A stretch of 64,000 nucleotides of DNA from Coprinus comatus (taxonomy: Eukaryota; Basidiomycota; Agaricomycetes; Agaricales; Agaricaceae): NCBI GenBank assembly GCA_034638255.1, contig JAWPGT010000001.1:62001-126000 (forward strand), read 5' to 3'. This document shows, piece after piece, positions 34,487 through 46,380 of the stretch; the first letter of the stretch is position 1, and each line of letters opens with the position of its first letter. Both the position numbers and the translations under genes were made by a program. The notes beneath the pieces were generated by a model. That model ran no database searches and was not told where the DNA came from. It saw nothing but the letters and a program-made list of their open reading frames with translations.

Positions 34487-36400
34487 TTATAAATCGGGAA
34501 GTTCACGCTGAATAAGTCGGATCCATGTACTTTCTTTCCACCAATCTTCCATATCGTCAATTCTTTCCCAAAGTGTTTCTTCGTCAACACCATATATTTC
34601 GTACTTTCCCCCGTCGAGGGCCTGACCTTCCCGCTTAGCCACATCTATTGCTGCTTTGTTTTCTCCTCTGACCGAATGTATTAGTGTGTAAGGTTTAGGG
34701 TTAGAATGTTTATACATACAACAATAATTCAAGCAGTTCCGTTCTGTCGGGAAAAAACAGCCTAGGCTCAAGAACGGCAAGAATACCGAGAGCAGCTCGA
34801 TATAGGAAAGAATCTCCTTCTAGCATAATGACGTCCCATATTCGAGCACAGGCTTCAAAGGGAAGATGGTCGAGGAAAAGAGAGATGAGCCAATCTGATA
34901 GGTAAGCCGCTGGGGATATTTGATGCTGCTTGAAATTGAAGTATACTGAGAGCAATGGTCAATGGAAATTACTAAAGATATGACAACCTGGGACTGACTC
35001 TTCGGCATTCCATCAGCTAGAAGGGTATCAAATATCCTGTTTATTAAACCTGAGTCAGCTTGAATCGCTTCATCCTTGGAAAGATAAGAACAGACCTATA
35101 ATAGGCTTCCACCTGACAATTATTATCGTATAAGTATGAAGCTAAGAGATGAAAAATAGGGATGCGCATACATCGTCTTTGGCTCTTTCTCCTCCGAAGA
35201 AACTACGCATACAATGCCGTTCCAAAAGATTTCGCATGACGTTAAAGGCCTGAGGAGCAGGCATGGTGATCAACATCATGCCCGCAATCTTTGCTGCCCC
35301 GAAAGTATATCCCAGGCCTTCGTCACTCCGAGCAACGACCCATGCATACATCATGTCTTTGAGTTCAGTGTACATAGGTCCAGTGTCTGGATTAAAAAGA
35401 TGCAAAGGTGGTAGAGTCGTACGGATATCCCGTTCAAGGAGGTCTAAAGTTTGCTGAGGAAATATATTGTTTGCAAGGGCTCGTTTGGCACGGGATAGAC
35501 ATGTGTGGAAATGGTCTACGAAAATCTCAGAAAAGAATTAACGTGGAAAAAGTAGATGTATACCTTTACTTAAAGCAAGCGGATTTCCAACAGCTTTCTC
35601 CCACATGGTTGCCCGAATCTTGGTTGGAATGCCTTTCCACCAAACACTGCGCAGGTTCGACTTTTTAAACACCACTCTCCAGTCCGGAACAATTTCTTTC
35701 TCCCAGATCTGTATTGAGTCTTCAATCCTTTTCTCTCTGGCCACTCTCCGTTCCTGCCGAGCCTTGCGTCCCTTTTCCGCTAAGAGCGACACAGTAAGTG
35801 GGGATAGGTTGGGACATGCTGGCTCTACAAACCTGCAGCGCGGCTGAGCTTCATCATGTTTTGCCAGTCCGCAAGGTGTTTTTCATCTTCTGCCTTGGGT
35901 TTTGGTGGGAGGAAATTGGGTCGGGTTTTGCTTCGGACCTTCTCAAATGCACTAGGACCGGTAGAACGAGTTGGACGATGGGCTGTAGATTTATTGGGTG
36001 ACAGAGGTTTTTCGGAGGGTGGGTCTGACTTGTGAGCATTTGTAAAGATGTTGAGGGGAGGTATAGCTGACGTAGAAGCTTCATTTATGGCACGGGTGGG
36101 GCTGGGAATAGATTCTGAAGGAAGGGAAGGAGTAGACGGAACACGTGAGTGGTCTGAGGTAAGGGGTAAATCTTGAGGTAAATGGTCAGTCAAGGTCACT
36201 GTATGCGTCGTCGAGGCTTCCGATGCGTTTATAATTATACTTGGGTACGGAGCGTCAGACTCGTTATGGTCTACAGAATTGTGGTTGAGGTCATGATCGT
36301 TTTCTGATAGAGAAATAGAGGAGAGCTCTAAGGAGAGAAAAGAGTCCTCTCTTATCGGCGAGACTGAGCGAGATGAATCTATAGGGGTTGAAGCGTTCAT
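34487..36400 (-). CDS. TBC (Rab-GAP-like) domain protein, TBC1D12/14 type
   Basis: A TBC-domain protein, expected to act on Rab GTPases in membrane traffic or autophagy. The N-terminal 200 residues are Ser/Pro-rich and disordered. A basic helical segment follows (RKARQERRVAREKR), then the TBC fold from SVWWKGIPTKIRATMWEKAVG. The arginine-finger region reads ERDIRTTLPPLHLF and the glutamine-finger region GLGYTFGAAKIAGMM. Later blocks are YLSDWLISLFLDHLPFEACARIWD and GDSFLYRAALGILAV, both family-typical. The two catalytic fingers are altered (see findings). The C-terminus is DMEDWWKESTWIRLIQRELPDL. There are about six introns. The ATG at 36400 is the first in frame; an upstream open frame at 36424-36576 may be its true N-terminus. 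Confidence 0.82.
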
Positions 36401-36423
36401 GTCAAGAGTAGAGACAGATATTA

Positions 36424-36576
36424 TCAATTATCGTTGTTGTCTATGTCAGGTTGCAAGCCCTCTGGATGTGCCCAGTTGCGTGCAATGTCCTGGCGTATGT
36501 CATCTGCAGAGAAGGGGGTTGGATCTGGGGTTGTAGCGAATGGATCGTCGTCGTCGTCGTCGACGACGAAGGACAT
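36424..36576 (-). CDS. 50-codon acidic open frame upstream of the TBC gene
   Basis: ATG at 36576, 50 codons, stop at 36424-36426. It encodes MSFVVDDDDDDPFATTPDPT and ends GLQPDIDNNDN. The middle (FSADDIRQDIARNWAHPEG) looks like real protein. It lies 23 nt upstream of the TBC ATG in a different frame, with no good donor site to join them. It is either an upstream open frame in the TBC mRNA, the real N-terminal exon disrupted by a frameshift or assembly error, or a separate micropeptide. The six Asp codons come from a TCG repeat. Confidence 0.45.
   Translation of the reverse strand: MSFVVDDDDDDPFATTPDPTPFSADDIRQDIARNWAHPEGLQPDIDNNDN
36545..36562. repeat. TCG trinucleotide repeat
   Basis: Six TCG units read on the plus strand, continuing into ACG units. 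On the minus strand they encode the Asp run of the 36424-36576 open frame. They end about 40 nt before the GCP4 start codon at 36605. Confidence 0.6.
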
Positions 36577-36604
36577 TTCAAAGTGTGACCGAGCGTGACT
36601 GACG

Positions 36605-38855
36605 ATGATTGCTGAGATCCTCCTCGTCCTTGCAGGCCATGACTCGTCTCTGTTTCCAGACTCTGTGAATCTTAACCCTGCCTTTGTCCCTCTGCTCCAC
36701 CCAGGAGAGCAGCAGGCTATCCAGGCTCTTGCCCTTGTCGCCTCTCGCTACAGACATATCAACACCATCTCTACTCGCCTTTCTCACTCCCCGTCCCGCT
36801 ACATATGTGCCCTCTGTGCTACCCTCAGGCTCATTCTCAGGGACGAATATGAATCCCTTGTCGTGCAAACTGAAGCAAAGATCCTGAAGCGCGACCCATC
36901 TCTTGTCTCCACCGGCGCATTCGTCCCTCTCTCGTCCTTACGCGCCCTCTTTTCAGAATGGGATGCCCCACTCGCAGCTCTCGTCGACCTCGTTGATCAT
37001 CTTGAATCACAATCCAAGTGGAAACCAGGTCCTCTCATTGATCTACTGCTGGCCCGTTCACGGACAGGAGTGCACAGAATCGCCGATATCTTGTCCCGTC
37101 TTGCTATTGCCGTCCAGAGGGTTTGGCGTTCTCAGATAACTGCTTTTCTTGTTCATGGTTCAATCTCTTCAACAGATCCCCTTGCGAACAACGACTATAC
37201 TCTAGTACAAGGCTCATTACCTTCTTGCATCTCTCCTTCGTCGCGCGATTCTATCCAATACGTTGGCCGTGCTGTTGCTACTGTAAAGGCTGCAAAGTGG
37301 CAGAAGCAACTCCCTACAAACCTTGCACTAGAGCATACAGCTTTGCTGGAAACCGCGTTACCAGAAGATCAGCATCCGTTCGATCGTGTCATATCCCAGA
37401 TACGCATAAATGTTAGTGAATGGTTGTGGATGAATGTCCTTACACAACAGGATATCGAGGACGCTGTTGACGTATTGTACGATGCTTCGTTCTTTTTAAA
37501 TAAATCTTAACTTAATCATTATTCAAGAGGAAATTACTTCTTGTTAAGGAATGGAGAGTTTAGTTTGGCGCTCATACGTGAGATTGATCGTCTGAAACTC
37601 TCTCGCCTTACAATGCGGTCTGGCCCAGTGTCCATGATCAGAGAACAAGACCTCAACCTGGCCCTACTTCGAGCATCTCTTGGAACAAATGCTCAACAAG
37701 ACCCATCTCTGTCTCGTTTACGCTTTACGCTACCTTCTGGACCTCTACGCCCACTCCTTCCTTCACTTGCTACCAACAACTCGACTCCGACAACCCAAGC
37801 TATCCCCAACGATTCTTCTTTGTTTCATTCGCATCTTCTGGGGACCCCTCTTTTGCTATCCTATACAATCTCTTGGCCTCTCGACCTATTTCTTGACGAG
37901 GCAGACCTGAATACTTATTCCAATCTGTTTAGTTTCCTGTCAGCATTACGCAAAACACACACCCGTACACACGCCTGTTGGTCGTCGCTGTCAAACGCAC
38001 AAAGAGCGCGCCGGCGATGGACTGGTCTAAACGAAGGAGGTACTGTCGAAGACCTTGAAACTAGAAGAAATGTACTGCGATGTGGTTGGGGGATTGTCCG
38101 GGACATGGGATGGTTCTTGGATACTCTACTGGGATATATCATGACAGATGTTGTGGACGTCGAGTTTCGTAAATTAAAGGAAATGCTATCAAAATCAAAG
38201 GAAAAGGCCACTATGCCCAACCAACGATTGGGTCGGACCGGAGAAGAGAGTTACCTCGACTTTACTACACTGCGCTCTATGCATACAGCATATCTGGACC
38301 GGCTTTTGGATGGCTGTTTACTAAATAATGTGGCGTTGACATCTACAATTCGCGCCATTTTGGAATCATGCGAACAATTTGCGGCTCAGATTGAACGGTG
38401 GGGCGGTGATGTACTTCCTCCCTTGTTGTTTGAGGGGAGTTTGGGAGAAGGTAAAGGGCACGTTGGGGCGTTGGTCACGCAACGATGGCAAGTTTTATCT
38501 GAAATGAATCAGGTAAGAGCAGTGGTGTAGTTTCGTTGACATTGTATGAACACCTTCACTACAGACATTACGACACTATCTGACGTCATTCTACGAACAA
38601 CTGACGATTTCCACATCCCAACAACCTTTCTCGGCGGGAATGGATGGTTCCAAGTCAATCATAATCAGTGCCAGTGTCGCTAATCAAACACTCGGGCAGG
38701 GTACACTGAAGAACATGGGGAGCTCCGAAGCGCAAGCAAGGAGACACGCTGAGAGGCTGTTGCTAAGACTCGACTACAATGGAGAGTTTTCAACATCCAA
38801 GGCTAGCGGAGGACGAGATGGGGATGATGATATTCTTGGCGAGGGAGGTCTGTAG
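36605..38855 (+). CDS. gamma-tubulin complex component 4 (GCP4-like, Spc97/98 family)
   Basis: Component of the gamma-tubulin ring complex for microtubule nucleation at the spindle pole body. The ATG at 36605 gives MIAEILLVLAGHDSSLF, matching the start of GCP4 (MIHELLLAL-G). The GRIP1 region has FVPLLHPGEQQAI and FSEWDAPLAALVDLVDHLE. GRIP2 begins YYFLLRNGEFSLALIREID after an intron at about 37470-37535 and contains SYTISWPLDLFL, FLSALRKTH and RCGWGIVRDMGWFLDTLLGYI. An intron near 38510-38565 leads to LRHYLTSFYEQL and an acidic end. The length (about 700 residues) fits GCP4 rather than the larger GCP2/3/5/6. It is head-to-head with the TBC gene. Confidence 0.85.
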
Positions 38856-39236
38856 TACATTAACCCGAGATAAGATAAGATCAACACTGCCACCTGTATT
38901 TTCGTAATTGCTAGAGATAAAAAAAAATCGCGAGTCTGACGAAGCGCGTCTACCAATTCTCTTGCCCATCGCGCGCGTCGTGGTTGTTGACTGAGGCGCT
39001 TTTAAGGAGTTTTGGATCTATTGTTTCTGTGAAATTGACCGGGTATGGGGTTGCGGATGACCGGTGGGTACATAAGGCTGGTGGGACGAGTTGTGACGAA
39101 GGAGATTCGGAAGGTTGGACATATTAGCACTTATCGATGGCGCGATTTCTAATCAGTCGCTGGCCAATTACAGCCCATGCCCTCCACTCCTCTCACAAGA
39201 CTCACCCAGCACCTCAGCCACTTCTCTCCATCAACC
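38856..39236. promoter_or_regulatory. upstream region of inorganic pyrophosphatase
   Basis: 381 nt between two plus-strand genes. It carries the GCP4 3' flank and the pyrophosphatase promoter. The last 60 nt before the ATG are pyrimidine-rich (CCTCCACTCCTCTC, CTTCTCTCCATC), as in highly expressed fungal genes. The ATG context CAACCATGG is strong. Confidence 0.5.
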
Positions 39237-40456
39237 ATGGCACACCGTAAGTCTCCCGACAACACCCGCCCCCTCCCGCTCATCTTCACACAGAGTATTC
39301 CACCCGCATCATTGGTGCTCCCAACACCCTTGGTATGTACCCCTCGTCGTATCCATCCCCAGCATACACTCACCTTCCCCAAAGAGCACCGTGCTTTCAT
39401 CGAGCAGAACGGCTCCGTCATCTCCCCATGGCACGACATTCCTCTCTTTGCCGACAAGAACAACGGCATCCTCAACATGGTTGTCGAGGTCCCCCGCTGG
39501 ACTAACGCAAAGCTCGAAATCTCAAAGGATGAGTCCTTCAACCCTATCAAACAGGACATCAAAAAAGGTCGTCTGCGTTTCGTTAGGAACTGCTTCCCCC
39601 ATCACGGCTACATCTGGAATTATGGTGCCTTCCCCCAGGTATGATCACTTTTCTGTGCATTTATTCACACATCTATATCACGCGTTATCTATAGACCTGG
39701 GAAGACCCCGCCACCTCTCACGCCGAGACTAAAGCTAGGGGTGACAATGACCCACTCGATGTTTGCGAAATCGGTGAACAGGTTGGCTATGTCGGCCAGG
39801 TGAAGCAAGTCAAGGTCCTCGGTATCATGGCTCTCCTCGACGAGGGCGAGACTGATTGGAAGGTCATTGTCGTCGATGTCCAAGATCCTCTTGCATCCAA
39901 GCTCAACGATATTGAAGACGTCGAGAGACATCTTCCTGGTTTAATTCGTGCAACCAATGAATGGTTCAGGTAAGTTATTATCCTTTTTACCTTTGAATTT
40001 TCTAGTTTTCTGAGAGAAGAGAAATTAGGATCTACAAGATTCCCGATGGCAAGCCTGAGAACACTTTCGCCTTCTCTGGTGAGGCGAAGAACAAGAAGTA
40101 TGCCACTGAGATCATCCACGAGTGTCACGAGGCCTGGCGCCGCTTGATTACTGGTGAAAGCCCAGCTAAGACCACCAGCTACGAACACTCTATGTATGAT
40201 ATCATTTACCATCTCCGGATACACTGCCCTGTTACTGATCAATGTAATGTAGCCGCAACATCACTATCTCCAACTCCCCCGGATTCATCAGGAGGGATGA
40301 CCCCGTTTACACCAACCTGCCCGCCGATTCCAGGAAGCCTGCTGCCCCTATTGATCCTGCTAGTGAGTCGGACCGCATTCCGTTAACTGTGAACTAGTTT
40401 CCTGACTTGTTCTTTCAGTTTCCAAGTGGTTCTATATCTCATCAGCTCAAGTTTGA
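39237..40456 (+). CDS. IPP1: inorganic pyrophosphatase (soluble, family I)
   Basis: Essential cytosolic enzyme hydrolysing pyrophosphate with Mg2+. I reconstructed seven exons. Exon 1 is only 10 nt (39237-39246), and exon 2 is 39294-39332. Exon 3 is 39385-39638, exon 4 is 39695-39969, and exon 5 is 40029-40192. Exon 6 starts at 40253 and a last short exon ends at 40456. The joined start is [20 protein letters not shown], then [20 protein letters not shown]. Active-site motifs are [30 protein letters not shown], the signature DNDPLDV, and [19 protein letters not shown]. The C-terminus ISKWFYIS is also typical. Length and residues match the yeast enzyme closely. Confidence 0.95.
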
Positions 40457-40612
40457 CCAGAAAACAAAATGTAGTCATAGGCGAATGACAACTGAGTATA
40501 TATCATGTCTTGGTTTGCTTAAGCGTTAACATACAGAGAGTACCAAGGTCCATTATATTCTATCATTGCATTAAGTTATGTGACATACAAAACAAGAAGA
40601 TACTAATAAGAA

Positions 40613-43600
40613 CTACTGCGTTTTCTCCCCCACGTCATTTTGCACCGGAGGGTATCGACAGTAACGATCGGTAATGGAAGTAATAGTCCATGTGCCTAAC
40701 CACAATCATGAGGAACATGTCTGATAAAATAGTTCAAGGCATACCTTCTAGCGCAGAAAAAATCGAGTATTCGTGTTGCATGACACGAGAGACTGTATGC
40801 GTCTCTAGCACTTTTCCGGTCTTTCCACCCTTCTTGGGAGCGGGTTCAGACCGTTGATAAGTGAATGCGAATGGGGGTTCTCCGATGAGCGTGAAGACAA
40901 TTTCAGCCTGATCACCTGTGAAAGAATATGTGATTTACAAAGGTATATCACACAAAGAAACACGAGACAAACCTTCATGAATATCTTGATAGAGCCGTTT
41001 TCCATGCCCTACCTGTGCCGAAGGTAAAGGATGTACCTCATATCTTAAATCGGTAACAGAAGCTTTACACATCTTTTGTTGATGAGCAATAGATGTGATT
41101 AAAAGTTCACCAGGTTGAGATTGGAGTAATGAGAAAGGCGAAGTTTTAACTTCTCGGGATTGTGCTTTGTTATTGACGCGATATCTATATAAACACCCCT
41201 TTCTGTCAACAACCTGACTAAATAAAACCCAAGAGAAAAGAAACGTACCCGATTGTCCAAGGTGGAATACCTTCAAGTTGGAATTGTAAAACATCACCAG
41301 TACAAACATCTTTTCTCCTATCAAACGGTATAATAGCTGCCGTCTCCGCAACATCTATCCAAACAGAGCTAGACATAGTATCTAAAGCTGATTGACCACA
41401 ATTGGAAGCATCCGTCACGGATTCAATGCTTATGAGATGAGGTCCAACTGATTGGAAATGGTAAGAGGGTAAAGAAAGTTTCCAAACATGATCATTAACC
41501 TCGACAATAGCTTTCTCCGTATGACTAGCGGCTACATCTTTCACAGATAATGTCAACGTGAAGGGAGGTGTACCTTCGAAAAGAAGAACTCCATCGTTGG
41601 GGTTGCTAGAAGAGTCCAGAGGTACGAGAGCATCATGTTGGCAATATGACATTCTGTTCCTGTTCTTGAAACGTACAGAAGGCCTCTTCATCACTTGTTG
41701 TTCAAACAGGAGTCTTTCCGATCGTGGGATAACCGCCGTCTTGTGCTTTGTGAGAGGATATGCAGCATCTCCGATCTGTTTGACTTCATAATACATCCTA
41801 CCAGGTTGAGAAGTTTGTAATTGGAATCGCGTACGAGGTTGAATGCTATTGAAGATTGGTTGCCCAACAAGCTTCGTTCCACCTGTCTCGCTGTCTTGAG
41901 CGATATTATACATAATTTGGAAAGGTGGTTGACCAGTCAGATCAAGATCAACATGGTCACTTGTGCCTTCACAAATCGGTGGCAGGATATGTGAACCATT
42001 GTAGGAGTCGTATTGTGCCACTGTTGAAACCGAAAGCTTGGCGGCTGGTCTAGATATCCAATTAACTGTATAAGTTGCGGCATCAGAAGCGACTGTTCCA
42101 GGGCAGAGTGCGTCGTTTATATTGAGGATTTCGTAGACACCTTCCTGGTTGACCTTCAAGAAATCATTTGGAGAGTGAAGCGTAGTAGTTAGAATTCGCT
42201 CTTCATGCCCACTTAATTTGTACTTGATACGCCAAGGCTAAAATGTACTTTAGCCATCATCCAAGTATTATATGTACAGGCAACTCACCCCGTCGCCAGT
42301 GAGTCGGAGGGGAAGGTTGGCTTGCTCCCCTTCTGTGATTGTGATTTTTCGTTGATCTGCTTTACCATAAAATTGTGCAGTAGGCTATGATATTATTTCA
42401 GATGTGTACCAGGACAGGCGACCGAGCGTACTTACCCAAGTCCGCTTAACATTGACTATAACACCGGAAACTTTAACTACCCGCTTGCACTTGGATGCAT
42501 CCTCGACGCTCACTACGGTTCACTTTAGTCACAGCACTTCTAGAATAATGCAAAAACAAACAAACCCAGATCAATTTCAAACGTGCCCCCGCTTTTTCGT
42601 AGTTCTTGGGGGATTGGGACGGGGATGCGTTTTCGTTGTGTTTCAATACCAGTAATGTGCAGATCCTCTGAACTTTTCGGCCCAATGACTTGCAAGTCAA
42701 CTTTCCAAGGTCCAGTGCCCTGCAGAATATAATTTGATCAGGACAGAACTTGAAAAAGTAGAAATAAACATACACGAAGGTCAACATCAACATTAACCGT
42801 GTCACCTGCGCAACTGCTAACAGACCTTGCATTTTTTCCTGTATCTGCAAAGTCTGCTGCCGCCAAAGGATGGATCACTTGGTCGATGCTAGGACCTTGT
42901 AATTCCACTTTTCTGTAGTTGGCATCACTCATGGATATGAAAGTGAAAGCATAATGGCCACTCTCTTCAGGTTGCACTGTCAACTCTCCTTTGGAAGTTG
43001 TGAATGTCTTTGAGTATTCTCTTGGAGGCTGGTTATCGCGTTGGGACTTGTAGTACACTTGGAATGGTGGTGTTCCTCGAAGGACGAGAGAAGCGGAGAC
43101 ACCGGTATCTCCAGAACTGGAAATAGCATGAAGAGTATTCATGAGCGTTTGAAATTAAAGGCATACCATTCGTGTATGCGTTTCCAATCAATTTCAGCAG
43201 AAGGTAATGGTTTTTCGACAACAACACAGGTATCGGGTGCAAGAACCTCTCCTACGCAATACTAAACAGAACATTGAGAACATTTGAGTTTTGTGTTGGC
43301 ATTCAAGGGACTGCTGCATTTACCTTTCCTTTAATGCCGACAATGGTATATTCTCCTGGAGAACTTGTCGTAACAGAAATTTCTTTCTTTTCATTTTTTG
43401 TCCTGAGCACTTTTGTCCATGGCTTCAGGAGATGCTTCGATCCACCTTCAACCTCTGATGTCGGTTGGTACTTCAGTGTGACTTCCCAAGGGGCATCAAA
43501 TATGTCTGCGGCCTTGGTGGAAATAATCAATTCAGCATCAGATCCAATCAAAAGTGGTTTAGGATGTTGGGGATTGCAATTACTGAACGCAACCAAGGGA

Positions 43601-45041
43601 ATTTGTAAAACAATGAAAGAACGCGTGGTCCTGGTCTTGCTAATGGCGTCACGCTCCATGGCACTAGTCTCAGGACCAATGCGAACGATATTTCCAAGAC
43701 CATCCACAACTTCTTCGAGAGCATACAGATGAGTACCCGGTTGACTGAGTGACACGGATAGCGGGATCTTCACAGTTTGAGGTACAAGCAATTCACTTGT
43801 GATCTCTTGTGAGTCGGGCTGACGCTTTGGGGAATCTCCTTCGATTCCCTCAACCAAGAATTGTTCCCTTTTTCGGTTTATGGTCTTCAGCCATCGCAGA
43901 CTAAGAGGAGGAACACCATAGACGTCGATGAGAAGGTTGATGTCATTGTTCGGCCCCGCGCAACGCACATCATAACCAGTTGGTTCGGACATGTCCGCAA
44001 ATGAGACCGAGGGACAAGGCACAACCATTACTTTGGAAGGTTGAACAAGGCGCGCTTCATTTTGAGTCGAGTCCCACACACTTTCCAACCTCACAATTCC
44101 AGGCTTGGAGACGCGGATGTAAACCAGTGTTTGCGACTTTTGTAGGTTAGATGCGTTGGCCTTGTGATCGTGATCGTCATCGTCGTCGTCATACTCATCG
44201 TATTCGTCAGGATTCGTATGAGGTGTGGATACAAGCTGAGTTTGTTCATCCTTGTTTTGTTCGAGGTGCTTTGCAGACACGTCGACAAAAGTTCTGTGTT
44301 CGGGAGCATCCAATGGGCTGATAGAATATTTGAGTCCTCCAACATGAGTGTTGTTAAGTAATATAGGGATAAGAACGTATCCAGGTGAATGTGCCAAACA
44401 GTAGTTGACGGCGTCTGGGTTTAGATGTGCAGTACTAATGGGTGACATGCGGACGGTATGTTGGCCAAGAAGATGTTGCTCCCGATTATTGTAATTTTGG
44501 AAGAAGCTAAATGGGATGATATCGAGGAGAGAGAATGAATTGGCTGTAGATGTCACTTTATATCCTTGAGCAATATGTCAATGGGGAGGAAGCAGGCAAC
44601 CCACCAGATGATCCAGGATGAGACGCCTTTGAGCGCTTATGTTCTACGCCGACATTCAAACTGATTCCACCAAACATCAAACCGTCAAGGAGCAAGATTA
44701 GAGCGAGAGACAGGACGATGGTTGCTTTGCTGTATGTGAGCCGAGGTATGCGTAGCAGGGACAGGATGGCAATAAATATAAAATCTACGACCACCCATTT
44801 CCGACACAGTGCTGCTCGATTGTCACGCCAGTTCGGTGGCCAAAGAAATTCAAACAGTTTTATGCCCTGTGGTTGGGAACATGAAGATTGGAAAGCAAGT
44901 AGATATAACTCGAAATACCTGGCAGAGGACACCGAGACTGAGGCAGTAGAGACGCTGTGATGGGACATCGATGACTGATTCTGGTATTAGAGGCCGCGTA
45001 TTGGGTTGCGTCGTCCTTTGCTTCAAAGCTGAAGCAGACAT
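40613..45041 (-). CDS. POM152: nucleoporin Pom152-like, membrane ring of the nuclear pore
   Basis: A large pore-membrane nucleoporin. The ATG at 45041 (MSASALKQRTTQPN) leads into a cytosolic segment. Membrane helices follow near 44690-44820 (VVDFIFIAILSLL and TIVLSLALILLLDGLMFGG). The lumenal part has repeated Ig-like domains, recognised by recurring G-x-P-P-(F/W) motifs: GVPPLSLRW, GTPPFQVYY, GTPPFTLTL, GQPPFQIMY and GIPPWTIGY. The end reads TSITDRYCRYPP and stops at 40613. There are about a dozen short introns. An acidic run (DEYDEYDDDDDDHDH, about 44165-44205) is encoded by a GAT/GAC repeat. Total length is about 1250 residues, usual for Pom152. Divergent from the RNase III-like gene. Confidence 0.85.
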
Positions 45042-45271
45042 GGACGTAGCCGCCTTGGATGAGAGACAACTTTGACCATTGTCGCGTTTGGCGGAGCGCG
45101 AAGTGGCAGAAGATCACGTGCCATACATCATGGGAATCTCCTGCTCTGGGAACATGGGGAACAGAAGCTCTGACTGCTGCGGATCTCATCGACATTCTAC
45201 TGGACAGTCGTCTACAGACTATCTGTAAATCTCTTGAATACTCCAACGAACTATATCTAAGCAATAACAAA
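45042..45271. promoter_or_regulatory. divergent promoter region, Pom152 and RNase III-like gene
   Basis: 230 nt between outward-facing starts at 45041 and 45272. No clear TATA or repeat. A short plus-strand frame continues upstream from 45272 but has no family similarity. Confidence 0.4.
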
Positions 45272-46313
45272 ATGGCCAATACTCACCTCCCGGAACTGCC
45301 TCAAATTCCGGACACCGATCTGGTACTAGACGTGTACACTCACCATTCTCTTTCTCCTCTGGAGAGTGATAGGTATGGTGATCCTAGACGTCTAGCAACT
45401 CTCGGCCAGCGAGTTCTCGACCAAGCCATTGTTTATCATTTCTTCAAGAAGACTCCCTTCTGTTCTCCAGACGATCTGGAGGTGTGTAACAGATGTACTC
45501 TGCATGAGCCTAACTGAGTTTTCAAATCCCCAATAGCATGCACTCCAGATGGGTCTACCTGACACAGTGGAACTCATGCGCATGTATAATCTGAGAGGTA
45601 AGATTCGAAGCCGACCTGATGTCGATATCGATACAATGGACGTAGGTGTTGTCTTTTTGAAGGAACAAAGGATATCTGAGCTTCTAAACAATAGGAAGCC
45701 CGAGTGTTCTGGTCCAAATACATCGGCGCACTGTACTTAACCAGTGGCTTTGCCGTTGTTCAAGATTGGATTTCAAGGATCCTCGACCCCAACGACCCTC
45801 CTCCTTCTTTACCAGGGGAGAAGCTCGCTCAAACGCAGACACAAAGCAGCACTGGCAATGGACAAGGTTCATTTGGCTTTAATACACAACCGCACCCTCT
45901 ACCTCCTTCAGGATCGCCACCTCCGGTACCGCCACCCTATTACCCACCAAGTAATGGTAATGCAATACCTCCTCCTCCGGGTGCGATCCAAATTTTAGCA
46001 TCCTTCAATCAAATGGCGCAACAAAAAAACATGCAAGTAACGTACCCTGCAAGGAGCGAAGGTGCACATCACACTCCCACCTGGTTTGTGCAATGTTGCG
46101 GTAAGCTGAGCCAACAAAACAATGTAGCATCTTCTTACACTCGTCATACTTTAGTCAATAATGAAGTGAAAGGAGAAGGTACCGGAAGAAATCAGAAGCA
46201 AGCCAAAGAGATGGCGGCTCGCCAAGCATGGACTGCGTTAGGTTGGGGTCATTGTAAGCAAATCATCCAAACAAAAGCACTGGGAAACTCAAAAATTTGT
46301 AGTGCCAATATAA
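45272..46313 (+). CDS. RNase III-like (degenerate) + dsRNA-binding domain protein
   Basis: The N-terminal 150 residues form an RNase III-type helical domain, the C-terminal 70 a dsRBD. Exon 1 gives YTHHSLSPLESDRYGD then RRLATLGQRVLDQAI. This is the signature helix where active enzymes have E-R-L-E-F-L-G-D. Exon 2 has HALQMGLPDTVELMRMYNLR; exon 3 begins EARVFWSKYIGALYLTSGFAVV. A proline-rich linker (SGSPPPVPPPYYPPSN) separates the dsRBD, which reads PTWFVQC to EGTGRNQKQAKEMAARQAW. A 49-nt intron (46254-46302) gives a short end HLPI. There is no mitochondrial leader, so it is probably not ribosomal mL44. Likely RNA binding without cleavage. Confidence 0.72.
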
Positions 46314-46380
46314 ATATTTATCAGGAGATATATATAGTATGCTTGTATGTAATACACTTCCCGGAACTTTTTCAAACCAT

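Noticed and set aside
44718..44960. Plus-strand frame inside the Pom152 region
   Set aside because: It is antisense to the Pom152 membrane-helix exon.
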